Shown: positions 20,320 through 30,609, counted from the stretch's first letter. The stretch is 64,000 nt of DNA from Pieris napi (GCF_905475465.1 NC_062245.1:12930352-12994351), one strand, 5' to 3'. Numbers and translations are program-made. The notes: generated by a model not told the origin, from the letters alone.

Positions 20320-21231
20320 GTGAGTGGGGGAAGTGGCCGTGTGGGCCGGGCACAGGACCATGGAGTGGGTCACGGCGCAGGGCCCTCGGCTGGGCGGTCT
20401 GTCAGGGTGCAGCCTTCGCTCACTCCGCCGAAAACTTCCGCAGTGGTCATCACATTGCGGAGGGAGGCGGTGGAGCGGGGGGTGACGTATGCCGACGTGT
20501 TAACCAAGGCCAGAAATGGTATTAGCCTGGCTGAGATTGGTATCGCAAGTATCAGCATCCGGCTAACGGCAACGGGAGCTCGGATGCTGGAGGTGCCGGG
20601 GGTTGACAGGGAGGAGAAGGCTGATGCCCTGGCGGCTAGGCTTCGTGTGGTGCTGTCGGAGGAAGCCTTGGTGGGGAGGCCCGTCAAATGTGCGGACCTC
20701 CTTATTCGGGACCTCGACGACAGCATCACTGAGAGGGATGTGACGGAGGCGGTGGCTGCCATGGGTGGGTGCCTGGCTGAAGCGATCAAGCCAGGTAAGA
20801 TTTGGAGGCGTGGGATACGGGGCTTGGGGGAGATGTTCCTCCTGTGTCCGGTCGCCGCCGCCGAGAAAGTGTGCCAAGGAAAGCTCCTCATTGGGTGGAG
20901 CTCCTGTCGGGTTGAAATCCGAGAGGATCGCCCTTTGAGGTGCTTTAAGTGCCAGGAGTTTGGTCACGTGCGGGTCACCTGTACCTCGGCGGTGGACATG
21001 GCGGAGGCGTGCTTTAGATGTGGGGTTGTAGGTCACAAGGCCCATGAGTGCAGCTCGAAAGAGCTGCATTGTGTGGTCTGCTCAGCGGCTGGGAAGCCGG
21101 CAGACCACAAAATGGGGGGTAGGGCCTGCAACCCTCCAAGGCGGAGGGGGGCCCCGTATGCCCCTGTAGCGTCCAGCACGGTGGTGGGGAATGCTCCCAT
21201 GGAGGTTGGTGTAGAGCTGTCAAACAAATAA
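20320..21231 (+). pseudogene. SART-like ORF1, C-terminal fragment of S-B
   Basis: About 303 codons matching the C-terminal half of S-A ORF1, including the three Cys/His knuckles. The frame opens at the truncation point without an ATG, so it is unlikely to be expressed as Gag. The stop is still one base before the ORF2 ATG. Confidence 0.85.
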
Positions 21232-21232
21232 A

Positions 21233-24200
21233 ATGTCTGACAGCTTTACTAGCCTCCTTCAGGGGAATTTAAGGCGCTCCGCTGCGGCTCAGGACTTGTT
21301 CCTGCAGTCGATGGCGGAGTGGGGGGTGATGGCGGCCGTTGTTACTGAGCCCTACTATGTGTCGCGACAGAGCTCATGGGTGGGGGACCTTCGAGGTGAT
21401 GCGGCTGTGATTGCTCGGCCGCATGGACCTCCTCTCTCTCTAAGAGAGAGAGGTTCTGGGTTTGTTCTGGCTGATTGGGGGGAATGGACGTTCGTCGGAG
21501 CGTATTTTTCCCCCAATGAGCGTCTGAGCCATTTCGAGGGTTTCCTTGATGCCATGGGCCTGGCCATACGGGGGGCTCTTCCGCGGCCCCTTATCCTCAT
21601 GGGAGACCTTAATGCGAGGTCTCCCACCTGGGGTGACAGGGTGTCGTGTCGGAGGGGCCCGGTTCTGGAGGAGTGGGCGGCGGAGTTGGGCCTCGTATTC
21701 TTAAACGAGGGAACGGAGCCCACCTGTGTCCGCCCACAGGGCAGTTCAAGGGTGGATGTGACCCTTGCTTCTGCGGCGGCGGCCCGGGTAACGACGGCAT
21801 GGACTGTGCTGGACGGAGTGGAGACCCTATCGGATCATCGTTATATCCAGATGTGGGTCTCCACTTCGATGAGGTGGGATGTGCGGGGGCAGACTCGGAT
21901 GAGATTTCCTCGCTGGTCCATAGGCCGACTGGACCGTCAGATTGCGCAGGAGGTGGCAATTGTCGAGGGGTGGTGTGCGCCCACTGGTGTTCTGGATGTA
22001 GATGAAGGAGCTGGCAGACTGAGCCTAAGTCTCCGAAGGGTGTCGGATGCGGCAATGCCCAAATGGAGGCCGCCGAAGGGGAGGAGAGCGGTCTACTGGT
22101 GGACATCGGAGATTGGCAATCTCCGAGGCGCATGTGGTGAGGCCAGAAGGGCCTACTACAGGAGCCGCCGGAGGAGGGGAGATAGCCCCAATGTCACGGA
22201 GGGCCTTCGGTTGATCTATAATGATCGCAAGAAGGCTCTCCAGGGGGCTATCTGTGAGGCAAAGGAAAGGACTCATCAGGAGATGCTTCGGGGGTTGAAT
22301 GATGATCCATGGGGGCGCCCCTACCGATCGGCTCGTAAGAGGCTGAAAGGTACGGGGATGCCTCTCGTGGAGAGTCTGGAACCGACCTTCCTGAAGCGGG
22401 TGGTGGCGGATCTGTTTCCTTTGCCTTCTGACACTATCCCTCTGAATATGGCGGCGTCTGTGGGGGATGTGGCGGGCGGAGAGGAAGGGATAGCTCCGGA
22501 AGTCTCTGATATAGAGATGGAGGCTATCCTTACCCGTCTCAAAGCCCGCAAGAAAGCACCTGGCCCGGATGGTGTGCATGCGCGTGTCCTGGCAGTAGTC
22601 CTCCCTCATATGGAGGTCTCCGTCCGGGAGTTGTACACCGCGTGTTTGCGCGGTGGACGGTTCCCGGTGGCTTGGAAGACGGGACGACTGTGTCTCGTGC
22701 GGAAGGAGGACCGCCCGGCGGACAGTTCGGCGGCTTACCGCCCTATTGTCCTTTTGGACGAGGCGGGCAAGGCGCTGGAGTGGGTCGTGGCGTCTCGGTT
22801 GTGCCGGCACCTCTCTGTTGAGGGGCCGGATCTGAGCGAGGCACAGTACGGCTTTCGGGCGGGTCGGTCGACGCTAGATGCTCTTCGGGACCTGAGGTCT
22901 CACACCGGTGGGGTGGTTAGCGAGGGTGGAAGGGCATTGGCAGTATCATTAGATATTGCCAATGCCTTCAATAGTCTCCCTTTTGGCGTGGTTGGAGAGG
23001 CCCTTGAATTTTTTGAGGTCCCTCTGTATCTGCGCCGGATAGTGGGGGACTATTTTGCGGAGAGACGGATCGTGTACTCCAATAGAGAGGGCACGGTCTG
23101 TTACCACCCTGTGCGGTGTGGGGTACCTCAAGGCTCGGTCCTAGGGCCACTCCTGTGGGACATGGCCTACGATTGGGTATTGCGGGGCGCGCTTCTGCCA
23201 GGATTGCGCGTCTTCTGCTATGCAGACGATACCCTCGTAGTGGCCAGTGGGGCAAGCTATGGGGAGGTGGCTCGACTTGCAACGGTTGGCACCTCCCTTA
23301 CTGTTAGACGGATAGGGGCCCTGGGACTTAGGGTGTCTCTCGATAAGACGGACGCCCTATTGTTCCATGGCCCTAGGAATGGTCCACCTCCTGGGGCGGT
23401 CCTGATGGTGGAAGGAGTAAGGGTTCCGGTGTCGTCCAAGATGAAATACCTTGGTCTCGTCTTGGACGGTCGCTGGAACTTTGAGGCCCACTTTAAGGCT
23501 CTCGGGGGGAAGTTAGTGGGGGCAGCGGGGGCGCTAGCAAGGCTTCTGCCTAATATTGGGGGCCCTCAGCAGAGTGTACGGAGGCTGTACTGCGGTGTCA
23601 TACGCAGTATGGCCTTGTATGGGGCCCCAATATGGGATGATAGGCTGGGGGCGAAGAACCGCGCCCTGCTCAGGAGGCCGCAGCGAGTGATGGCGGTTCG
23701 GGCAGCTCGCTGCTATCGGACTGTCTCATTCGAGGCGGCGTGCCTGTTGGCGGGGACTCCGCCCTGGGAGTTCGAGGCGGTGGCCCTAAGTGGCCTGTAT
23801 CGTCTCAAGTGTGAGACGAGAGCAGATGGCCGATGGGCCGAATTGGTCGGACCAGCGAGGAGGCAAGCCAGGGAGGACACCTTTAATAGGTGGGCCCATG
23901 ATCTGGCTATGCCAAGGGCGGGTTTAAGAACAGTGGAGGCGATTCGCCCATTTTTACGGGAATGGGTGAATCGTCCGGGTGGGGCTGTGTCCTTTCGGAT
24001 GGCGCAGATGCTGTCCGGGCATGGGTGCTTCGGACGGTTTCTGCACAAGGTAGCGGGACGGGAAATCCATCCCATCTGCCACCATTGTGCCGCCCCGGAG
24101 GACACGGCGGAGCACACCCTGGCTGAATGTGCCACTTGGTCGAGGCAACGCCACGACCTAGTGTCGGTCATCGGGACGGACCTCTCGCTACCGAGCGTTG

Positions 24201-24406
24201 TTGCAGCAATGCTTGGTAGCCAAGAGGCATGGCGAGCGGTAGCTTTCTTCTGTGAGCGCGTTTTGCTGCAGAAGGAGGCTGCTGAGCGTCAGCGGGAGGT
24301 GTGTGGCGATGGCCGGAGGGGTTGTGCTCGGCGAAGGCGTGGCGTGGGCGCGGGGGCTGGACGCGAAGAGCGTACGCCCAACAGCGTTCAGCTGCGCCGT
24401 CGTTGA
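21233..24406 (+). CDS. SART-like ORF2 of S-B, 1057 aa
   Basis: Full-length endonuclease, reverse transcriptase (FCYADD) and C-terminal finger, differing from S-A by a few residues: Phe for Leu near the start, Glu for Gly in the SFEAACLL segment, Ala for Gly in the finger (HHCAAPED). The ligand Cys and His are kept. The copy has no promoter or complete ORF1, so it is probably silent unless read through from outside. Confidence 0.9.
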   Translation: MSDSFTSLLQGNLRRSAAAQDLFLQSMAEWGVMAAVVTEPYYVSRQSSWVGDLRGDAAVIARPHGPPLSLRERGSGFVLADWGEWTFVGAYFSPNERLSHFEGFLDAMGLAIRGALPRPLILMGDLNARSPTWGDRVSCRRGPVLEEWAAELGLVFLNEGTEPTCVRPQGSSRVDVTLASAAAARVTTAWTVLDGVETLSDHRYIQMWVSTSMRWDVRGQTRMRFPRWSIGRLDRQIAQEVAIVEGWCAPTGVLDVDEGAGRLSLSLRRVSDAAMPKWRPPKGRRAVYWWTSEIGNLRGACGEARRAYYRSRRRRGDSPNVTEGLRLIYNDRKKALQGAICEAKERTHQEMLRGLNDDPWGRPYRSARKRLKGTGMPLVESLEPTFLKRVVADLFPLPSDTIPLNMAASVGDVAGGEEGIAPEVSDIEMEAILTRLKARKKAPGPDGVHARVLAVVLPHMEVSVRELYTACLRGGRFPVAWKTGRLCLVRKEDRPADSSAAYRPIVLLDEAGKALEWVVASRLCRHLSVEGPDLSEAQYGFRAGRSTLDALRDLRSHTGGVVSEGGRALAVSLDIANAFNSLPFGVVGEALEFFEVPLYLRRIVGDYFAERRIVYSNREGTVCYHPVRCGVPQGSVLGPLLWDMAYDWVLRGALLPGLRVFCYADDTLVVASGASYGEVARLATVGTSLTVRRIGALGLRVSLDKTDALLFHGPRNGPPPGAVLMVEGVRVPVSSKMKYLGLVLDGRWNFEAHFKALGGKLVGAAGALARLLPNIGGPQQSVRRLYCGVIRSMALYGAPIWDDRLGAKNRALLRRPQRVMAVRAARCYRTVSFEAACLLAGTPPWEFEAVALSGLYRLKCETRADGRWAELVGPARRQAREDTFNRWAHDLAMPRAGLRTVEAIRPFLREWVNRPGGAVSFRMAQMLSGHGCFGRFLHKVAGREIHPICHHCAAPEDTAEHTLAECATWSRQRHDLVSVIGTDLSLPSVVAAMLGSQEAWRAVAFFCERVLLQKEAAERQREVCGDGRRGCARRRRGVGAGAGREERTPNSVQLRRR

Positions 24407-24691
24407 GCCCTTATGCGGACATATTCGCCTGAATTCCCTGGGTTGAATGCCTTGTGCGACCCCCGGGGAATTCAATGCGGTGCCAGATGTCATTCATTCA
24501 GAATGGATGTGTCTGGCACTGCAGGTGATATGGAGGGCCTAGGAGGAATTTTTAGTGGGTCGGGTTTCTCCCCTCTGGTTAGCAGAGGGATAAGAGATAA
24601 CCATCCCCACAGTCCCCGCGGTAGCGACTGCATACGCCCGCGGGCCTGCAATTGTGCATTTTAACCTCCTTCATAAAAAAAAAAAAAAAAA

Positions 24692-24720
24692 GGTTAGGTT
24701 AGGTTAGGTTAGGTTAGGTT
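24692..24720 (+). repeat. (TTAGG)n block 4, about 6 repeats
   Basis: A very short telomeric spacer between the poly(A) of S-B and the truncated start of S-C. Confidence 0.95.
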
Positions 24721-26730
24721 AGTAAAGAGGAAAAGCAGGAAAGTATAGAGAAGACGAGAAAGCTGCGAGTTGTTCTGGATCGACTGCCGATCCCAGACAC
24801 ATCTACAGCAATTGAGGAAAGCGCAACCGCGCGGATATCTGAGCCGGATGTCGAGTCGATGGTTAGTGTGTCGTCCACGCCATCGGCGAGCCGAGTCGGG
24901 TCACTGGACCGGGAGTCATTTGGCCGTTTCTGGAGCTGCAGATCAGCTCCCAAGAGAGGTAGAGAAGAGAGTGAGGGTAGTTCCACAGACACTCCCGGCT
25001 CCAAGGACCGGAAAAAGAAAGGACGAGTCAAGCCACCCACAACGGGAGAATACGTCGGCCTCGCTGCTGAAGAAGCCTACCGTAAGGCGCAGCGAGAAGA
25101 GAAGAGAACCCGCGCTGAGGCCGAGATTCTGGACTCAGTTGCGCAGGCTCGCAAGACCCGATCGACATTGTCGCTATCGGAGAATGAAGAGTGTACCCTC
25201 TATGGAGGAGACAGATCGGACACGACAGCCACCGTCTTAAAACGGATGGAGGCCAGTCTCGAAGTGGTAACAAAAGTTGCCACTAAATCGAGCAACCTAA
25301 AAGGCGGCTTCGTTCAAGCCCTGAAACAAGCTGTACTTGACATAAGAAAGGATGCAGCTGCGCTCGCACAGAAAACGATTTCAGAAGAGACGCGTGCGCT
25401 ACGCGCGGACAATGAGCGCCTCCATCGTGAAATAGAGGAGCTCAAGAAGCGAATGGAGACGCAGATGCCGGGCCTCGAAGAGATGGAAGCCCGTATCTAC
25501 CGAAATCTCGGGGAAAGGCTCAATGCACGCCTTGAGGACCTGGAGCCAAGGCTCAATCCCGCGCAACGAGTCCGTCCCCCGCTCGCGGCAGATATAGCCA
25601 CAAAAGGCAGAGTCGAAGCAGTTGCTTCAATCCCAGCTACTGCCCGACAGGCCTCAGAAATGAAGAAAAATAGGAAGAAGAAGAAAGCCAAAGCATCTGG
25701 CGAGAGCAGTAAGAGTGTGCCCATACCAGAAGTGCCCTCTACGTCCGCCACCGTTGCGCTCCCTACAAACCTAGGCGTTAAGAGCCGAGATGGCGAGAGC
25801 GCATGGGTTGTAGTTGGCAAACGAGGTAAGGATGTCAATGACCTGCCGACTTCGCCGAGAGTGCGCCAGGCACGCGCTAGTTCGAAGACTAGCCCGAAGA
25901 AGAAGGCTTCACCAAAGCTCCGGGTGACACGTTCTGCAGCCGTGAGCATTACATTAGCAAAAGAGGCCGAGCAGAAGGGGCTCACCTACGCCGACATTAT
26001 AAAGGAAGCGAGGCAGAAGATCGACCTCAACGGCCTCGGCTTAGAGGCGGTCAAGTTCCGCCGTGGAGTGACCGGGGCCGCCATACTACTAATTCCCGGT
26101 ACTGGGAAGGACGGCGTCGCAAACTCTCTCGCGGACAAATTAAAGGAGGTACTGCCCGCAGAAAGCGTAAAAGTGGCTAGACCTCAAAAAGTTACGAGCG
26201 TCCGCATATCCGGACTAGATGACTCAGTCACAGCCGAGGAAATCCGTCTTGCGGTATCGGCAAAAGGAGAGTGCCCCACAGATCAAATTCGGGTGAGTGG
26301 AGTCCGCCCGGACAGAAGTGGGCTCTCCGCGGCGTGGGTGACGTGCCCGATCACAGCTGCAAAGAAGCTGACCGAAGGAAGGTTGCTCGTCGGATGGGTG
26401 GCGGCGCGTGTTGCCGTCCATATGCCCAGAGAGCTACGCTGCTACAGGTGCCTGGAGAAGGGACACGTAGCGGGCCGATGCACGGCGGAAGACCGCAGCC
26501 TACAGTGCTACAGATGCGGAATAGCCGGCCATAAAGCGGCAGAATGCACGGGAAAGGTCCAGTGCACTATTTGTGTGGCATCCGGTAGGAAGGCCGATCA
26601 TCGTTTGGGAGGTCTCTCATGCTCGGCCCCCAAAAAGAGGATGCCTAGGAGAGTGCCCTCATCGAAGGCACCCCATCCCAACCCGAGCGGGGATAACAGT
26701 ATGGAGACGGACGGGGCTGTAGTCAACTGA
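24721..26730 (+). CDS. SART-like ORF1 of S-C, 5'-truncated, 670 codons left
   Basis: The frame is open from the telomere junction; an in-frame TAG lies in the repeat just before it. The first ATG (24859) is internal and is probably not the native start. Gag features: Lys/Glu-rich coiled-coil-prone segment, Lys-rich patch, conserved domain starting VSITLAKEAEQKGLTYADII (S-A has a matching VVITLRREA block), and three knuckles: CYRCLEKGHVAGRC, CYRCGIAGHKAAEC and a longer third near the C-terminus. Partial at the 5' end only. Confidence 0.85.
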   Translation, partial: SKEEKQESIEKTRKLRVVLDRLPIPDTSTAIEESATARISEPDVESMVSVSSTPSASRVGSLDRESFGRFWSCRSAPKRGREESEGSSTDTPGSKDRKKKGRVKPPTTGEYVGLAAEEAYRKAQREEKRTRAEAEILDSVAQARKTRSTLSLSENEECTLYGGDRSDTTATVLKRMEASLEVVTKVATKSSNLKGGFVQALKQAVLDIRKDAAALAQKTISEETRALRADNERLHREIEELKKRMETQMPGLEEMEARIYRNLGERLNARLEDLEPRLNPAQRVRPPLAADIATKGRVEAVASIPATARQASEMKKNRKKKKAKASGESSKSVPIPEVPSTSATVALPTNLGVKSRDGESAWVVVGKRGKDVNDLPTSPRVRQARASSKTSPKKKASPKLRVTRSAAVSITLAKEAEQKGLTYADIIKEARQKIDLNGLGLEAVKFRRGVTGAAILLIPGTGKDGVANSLADKLKEVLPAESVKVARPQKVTSVRISGLDDSVTAEEIRLAVSAKGECPTDQIRVSGVRPDRSGLSAAWVTCPITAAKKLTEGRLLVGWVAARVAVHMPRELRCYRCLEKGHVAGRCTAEDRSLQCYRCGIAGHKAAECTGKVQCTICVASGRKADHRLGGLSCSAPKKRMPRRVPSSKAPHPNPSGDNSMETDGAVVN

Positions 26731-26731
26731 T

Positions 26732-29700
26732 ATGGTCTTTAATTTCCTACAGGCGAACATTAACCACTGCGCCGCCGCTCAGAATTTGCTGGTTCAGAGC
26801 GTGGCGGAGTGGTCCATAGACGTAGGCGTCATTAGCGAACCGTACGCAGCACCTGATCGCCCAAATTGGGTCTCGGATCGCTGTGGTCTGGTCTCTATCG
26901 TTGCTGCCAGCAATTCAGAGTGCCACCTCAGGAACGTTTCGAAAGGAGACGGCTGGGTAGCAGCCAACTTGGGCCAGCAGAAAGTTGTAGCGGTTTATTT
27001 CTCTCCAAATAAACCAATCAGTGAATTCGAGTCCTTCCTGGCTAGCATGGATAGTATTGTAAGGCAAGGCGCGCCTGGCGGGGTCTTGGTTGCCGGAGAC
27101 CTGAACGCGAAGTCTGCGGCGTGGGGTTCCCCAGTTAGAAATTGCCGCGGGGACGTGCTAGTAGAATGGTTGGCATCCTGCAACCTCGTCGTACTGAATG
27201 TCGGCTCGGAATGGACGTGTTGCAGAGAATCGGGAGCTTCAGTGGTGGATGTGACCTTTGCCACCCCCGCCCTTGCGTGTCGTGTACGGGATTGGAGAGT
27301 GGAGACGGGGGTGGAAACGCTCTCCGACCATCGATATATACGTTTCAGCGTTCACCCCCCCTCGTCGTCGGTGCCTCCCGTCCGGGAGGGAGCTCCGCGT
27401 GAGATAGGCCCTAGATGGGCTTTAAAAGCTTTAAACAGAGAAGACTTGGTGGTAGCAACTGTGGTGAGCTCCTGGTGTCCTGCCGCTGGAGCTCGGAGTA
27501 TTGACGAGAAAGTGATCTCGCTGGAAGGGGCTTGGAAAGAGATATCGGATGCCTCGATGCCTAGATCTCAGCGTCCTACTGTTCGAAAGTATGTTTATTG
27601 GTGGAGCGCAGGTCTGAGCAGACTCCGCAAGGCATGCACTGAGGCGCGAAGACGCCTGCGAAGGTACAGAAGGAGAAGTGGAGCCATTCTCGGTGGCGAC
27701 GAAGAAGCGAGGCTTCGTGCGGACTTGCAGCAAGCGAAGAGGACACTGAAGAAGGAGATCAGTGAGGCCAAGGAGCGGGCTTGGGAGGAATTCCTGTCCA
27801 TTCTGGACCTCGACCCCTGGGGCCGGCCGTATAAGACGGTTATGGCAAAAATGCGTCCATGGACCCCGCCAATCACCGAGGGAATGGAGCCGTCTCTCCT
27901 GGCTAAGGTCGTAGAAACGCTTTTCCCACCGGCATCGGCAATGTCGGACACAATGAGACCCTATGCTACCAGAGACATAGAGGAGGAGGACGACGAAGCG
28001 TCGGAGGTTACAGAGGAGGAGCTGGTTGCTGCGGCGGAACGAGCTGCGCTCAAAAAGACGGCGCCAGGCCCGGACGGGGTACACGGAAAGGTCTTGGCTC
28101 TCTCCCTCCGCCACGGGCTTCTGGAAAGGTTCCGATCTCTTTTGACTGACTGTATAAAAAGAGGGTCCTTTCCACAAATATGGAAAGATGGACGCTTGGT
28201 CCTCTTAAGGAAAATCGACAAACCGGCCGACTCGCCCTCAGGCTACAGGCCGATCGTACTCTTGAACGAGGCGGGCAAAATTTTCGAGCGCATAATTTCC
28301 GTGCGCATAGGGCGCCACCTGACATCGGTTGGACCCGATCTGTCGGACTGTCAATTTGGCTTCCGGTCGAGAAGGTCCACCATGGACGCCATTGCTCGCC
28401 TCCGAGAAATCACGGAAGAAATAACATTAAAAGGTGGCGTTGCGATCGCGGTGTCGCTCGACATCGCCAACGCGTTCAATACCATACCTTGGGAGGCGAT
28501 CACTAATGGTCTCCGATACCATGGGGTGCCCATTTATTTGAGGACACTGGTCGCCGAGTACCTGCAAGGAAGGAAAATCATATATCCCGGTAGGGATGGC
28601 TGGAGGAGACATCAGGTGCGATGCGGTGTTCCACAGGGGTCGGTGTTAGGGCCACTGTTGTGGAACATCGGATATGACAGGGTCTTGAGGGGGGTGCTGA
28701 TTCGTGGTGTGCAAGTTTTATGCTACGCGGACGACACACTCGTCGTGGCTTCCGGCGACTCTTTTAGGGAGGCTTCCCTCAGAGCGACAGCAGGCGTTGC
28801 GCAGATAGTGGGTCGCATTCGTAGTTTGGGCTTGCGTGTCGCCCTTAAAAAATCAGAGGCCATTGCCTTCTACGGCCCCCGGAGATCTCGCCCCCCGGAC
28901 GCCCAAATCGTCGTTGGAGGGGTCCCGATTGATATAGGAATGCGGCTTAAATACCTGGGCCTATTGCTTGACCCCAAATGGTCGTTCAAGAATCATTTCA
29001 TAGAATTGACGCCGAAACTGGAAGCGACAGCCATGGCGCTGAGTCGCATCATGCCCAACATTGGCGGGCCGCGTGAATCGTGCCGAAAGTTATTCGCCGG
29101 TATCGTCAGAGCGAAAGCCCTATACGGCTGCCCAATATGGGCGAATGCAACGGGCCTTAACACGCAGAATAAGGCGCTGATCAGACGGACGCAACGCACG
29201 ATTTCATTGCGTGTGGCAAGAGCATACCGCACCGTTTCCTTTGACGCAGTTTGTGTGATAGCAGGAACATGCCCTTGGTACCACGATGCGGTAGCACTAG
29301 CCGATGTTTACTGGAGGAGAAACCACTGGCGGGGGCGCGGAGAAGAGCCGCCCTTCGAGGTAACTAAGCAGTGGCGAACTGAATCGCACGAAGTCGCGAT
29401 ACGAAACTGGAGTGCCGATCTGACAAATGCAAGCGCGGGCCTGTGGACCCTCGAGGCCATACGGCCCGTCCTCAAAGAATGGCTTGACAGACGATGGGGG
29501 TCACTGAGATACCACCTGGTCCAGCTACTAACTGGACACGGATGCTTTGGCAAATACCTTTGCCAGGTGGCTCGCCGAGAGGCAAACCCCCTTTGCCACC
29601 ACTGCGGGTGTCAAAATGACACGCCGCAGCATACTCTGGAGGAGTGTCCAGCGTGGGAGTCCGAGAGGAGCGCTCTGCTCTCCTCAATAAATGTGACCGA

Positions 29701-29890
29701 CTTGACACTCCCAAATTTAGTGTCCGTCATGGTAAGGGATAGACGAGCCTGGCAGGCGGTCGAAGCCTTCGCCGAGGCTGTCCTGCAGGCGAAAGAAACC
29801 AGCGAGCGAGCCCGGGAGGCTGACCCTACGGCGCCGCCTTTAAGGAAGAAACGTACCGCGCGTAGCCGTCGCGACTTTCTGCGTCGCTGA
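26732..29890 (+). CDS. SART-like ORF2 of S-C, 1052 aa
   Basis: Complete frame. Endonuclease with SEPYA near 35, GDLNAK at about 121-126 and SDHRY near 200; reverse transcriptase with APGPDGVHG near 443, GVPQGSVLGP and LCYADD near 662-667; C-terminal finger CX2CX8HX4C near 954-971; basic tail. No RNase H is visible. It starts one base after the ORF1 TGA. Homologous along its length to S-A ORF2 but a separate lineage. Confidence 0.92.
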   Translation: MVFNFLQANINHCAAAQNLLVQSVAEWSIDVGVISEPYAAPDRPNWVSDRCGLVSIVAASNSECHLRNVSKGDGWVAANLGQQKVVAVYFSPNKPISEFESFLASMDSIVRQGAPGGVLVAGDLNAKSAAWGSPVRNCRGDVLVEWLASCNLVVLNVGSEWTCCRESGASVVDVTFATPALACRVRDWRVETGVETLSDHRYIRFSVHPPSSSVPPVREGAPREIGPRWALKALNREDLVVATVVSSWCPAAGARSIDEKVISLEGAWKEISDASMPRSQRPTVRKYVYWWSAGLSRLRKACTEARRRLRRYRRRSGAILGGDEEARLRADLQQAKRTLKKEISEAKERAWEEFLSILDLDPWGRPYKTVMAKMRPWTPPITEGMEPSLLAKVVETLFPPASAMSDTMRPYATRDIEEEDDEASEVTEEELVAAAERAALKKTAPGPDGVHGKVLALSLRHGLLERFRSLLTDCIKRGSFPQIWKDGRLVLLRKIDKPADSPSGYRPIVLLNEAGKIFERIISVRIGRHLTSVGPDLSDCQFGFRSRRSTMDAIARLREITEEITLKGGVAIAVSLDIANAFNTIPWEAITNGLRYHGVPIYLRTLVAEYLQGRKIIYPGRDGWRRHQVRCGVPQGSVLGPLLWNIGYDRVLRGVLIRGVQVLCYADDTLVVASGDSFREASLRATAGVAQIVGRIRSLGLRVALKKSEAIAFYGPRRSRPPDAQIVVGGVPIDIGMRLKYLGLLLDPKWSFKNHFIELTPKLEATAMALSRIMPNIGGPRESCRKLFAGIVRAKALYGCPIWANATGLNTQNKALIRRTQRTISLRVARAYRTVSFDAVCVIAGTCPWYHDAVALADVYWRRNHWRGRGEEPPFEVTKQWRTESHEVAIRNWSADLTNASAGLWTLEAIRPVLKEWLDRRWGSLRYHLVQLLTGHGCFGKYLCQVARREANPLCHHCGCQNDTPQHTLEECPAWESERSALLSSINVTDLTLPNLVSVMVRDRRAWQAVEAFAEAVLQAKETSERAREADPTAPPLRKKRTARSRRDFLRR

Positions 29891-30144
29891 CGTCATACAG
29901 AGATATATAGGGCTTTTTATTAGGAGTGCTGCGCGCTAATTGGCGCCACGCAGCATGCGCAAGCTGGAAAGTGGGTTCAGGCCTGAAAAGGCTATTACCA
30001 CGACCCAGCTACAGACACGCTACGGATTGGGCCCTGGTGGTTTTAGTGGGTATGGGGTCATCGCTTTTTATGACCTTGACCCCCACACTCCCCGCGCCAC
30101 TCACACTTTGCCCAGGCGCGGGGGCCCGTAAGCGGGTTTCCCCA

Positions 30145-30147
<3 letters not shown>
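29891..30147 (+). other. 3'UTR of S-C
   Basis: Diverged from S-A but keeps TTTTAGTGGGT (near 30040) and a strong hairpin CCCCGCGCC/GGCGCGGGG (about 30088-30124) preceded by CCCCACACT. Ends CCCCAGGT before the poly(A). Confidence 0.6.
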
Positions 30148-30184
<37 letters not shown>

Positions 30185-30186
<2 letters not shown>

Positions 30187-30213
30187 TTAGGTTAGGTTAG
30201 GTTAGGTTAGGTT

Positions 30214-30216
<3 letters not shown>
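30185..30216 (+). repeat. (TTAGG)n block 5, about 6 repeats, between opposing tails
   Basis: Only about 32 bp of telomeric repeat separates the poly(A) of S-C (37 A) from the poly(T) of T-A (about 46 T). The elements are tail-to-tail. Confidence 0.95.
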
Positions 30217-30264
<48 letters not shown>

Positions 30265-30271
30265 ACCTAAT

Positions 30272-30288
30272 AGGCCTACCTTCCCCGG
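30272..30288 (-). promoter_or_regulatory. TRAS-type 3'-terminal motif (T-A)
   Basis: Sense strand CCGGGGAAGGTAGGCCT followed by ATTAGGTGC and the poly(A), nearly the same as in the gag-only elements. The rest of the 3'UTR (30289-30609) is T-rich on the plus strand without clear structure. Confidence 0.65.
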
Positions 30289-30609
30289 CTACTTTATCGC
30301 ACAGGGTCGTTGTCTAAGCTAATCATCCATCTTTTCTCATATCCTTCCTCTAAATAATTGACAACACAGCTTTATTTTTTATTAGGGTTTTACACATATC
30401 AGTATCACAGTTTCAGTTACATTTTTTATTATCCTATTTTTATCTTTTTCTTTACTCTATCTATTTATCTTTACATTTATCACAGTCAGTCTCTTATTTT
30501 CCTACTTTTATCTATATCCTTACATTAACTATTTTCAACACATTCCTATCCAGAGACGGGGCCCGCGACGCGGGCGGCTTTTACTTTTCCGTGAGTATTC
30601 TTATAATAC

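Larger units (their letters stand above)
20318..24691 (+). mobile_element. S-B: 5'-truncated SART-like copy
   Basis: Begins inside ORF1 (equivalent to S-A about 15527) directly against GGTT and ends in poly(A) before GGTTAGG. It lacks the head, leader and N-terminal ORF1; ORF2 and the 3'UTR are complete. Typical incomplete target-primed reverse transcription. Nearly identical to S-A. Confidence 0.93.
24721..30184 (+). mobile_element. S-C: second SART-like lineage, 5'-truncated
   Basis: Same orientation, gene order and insertion phase as S-A, but both proteins are clearly diverged and base composition is less G-rich. The 5' end cuts into ORF1; the 3' end is a 37-base poly(A) (30148-30184). 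ORF1 stop and ORF2 start are again one base apart (TGATATG). At least two distinct SART-like lineages therefore use the same telomere. Confidence 0.9.
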
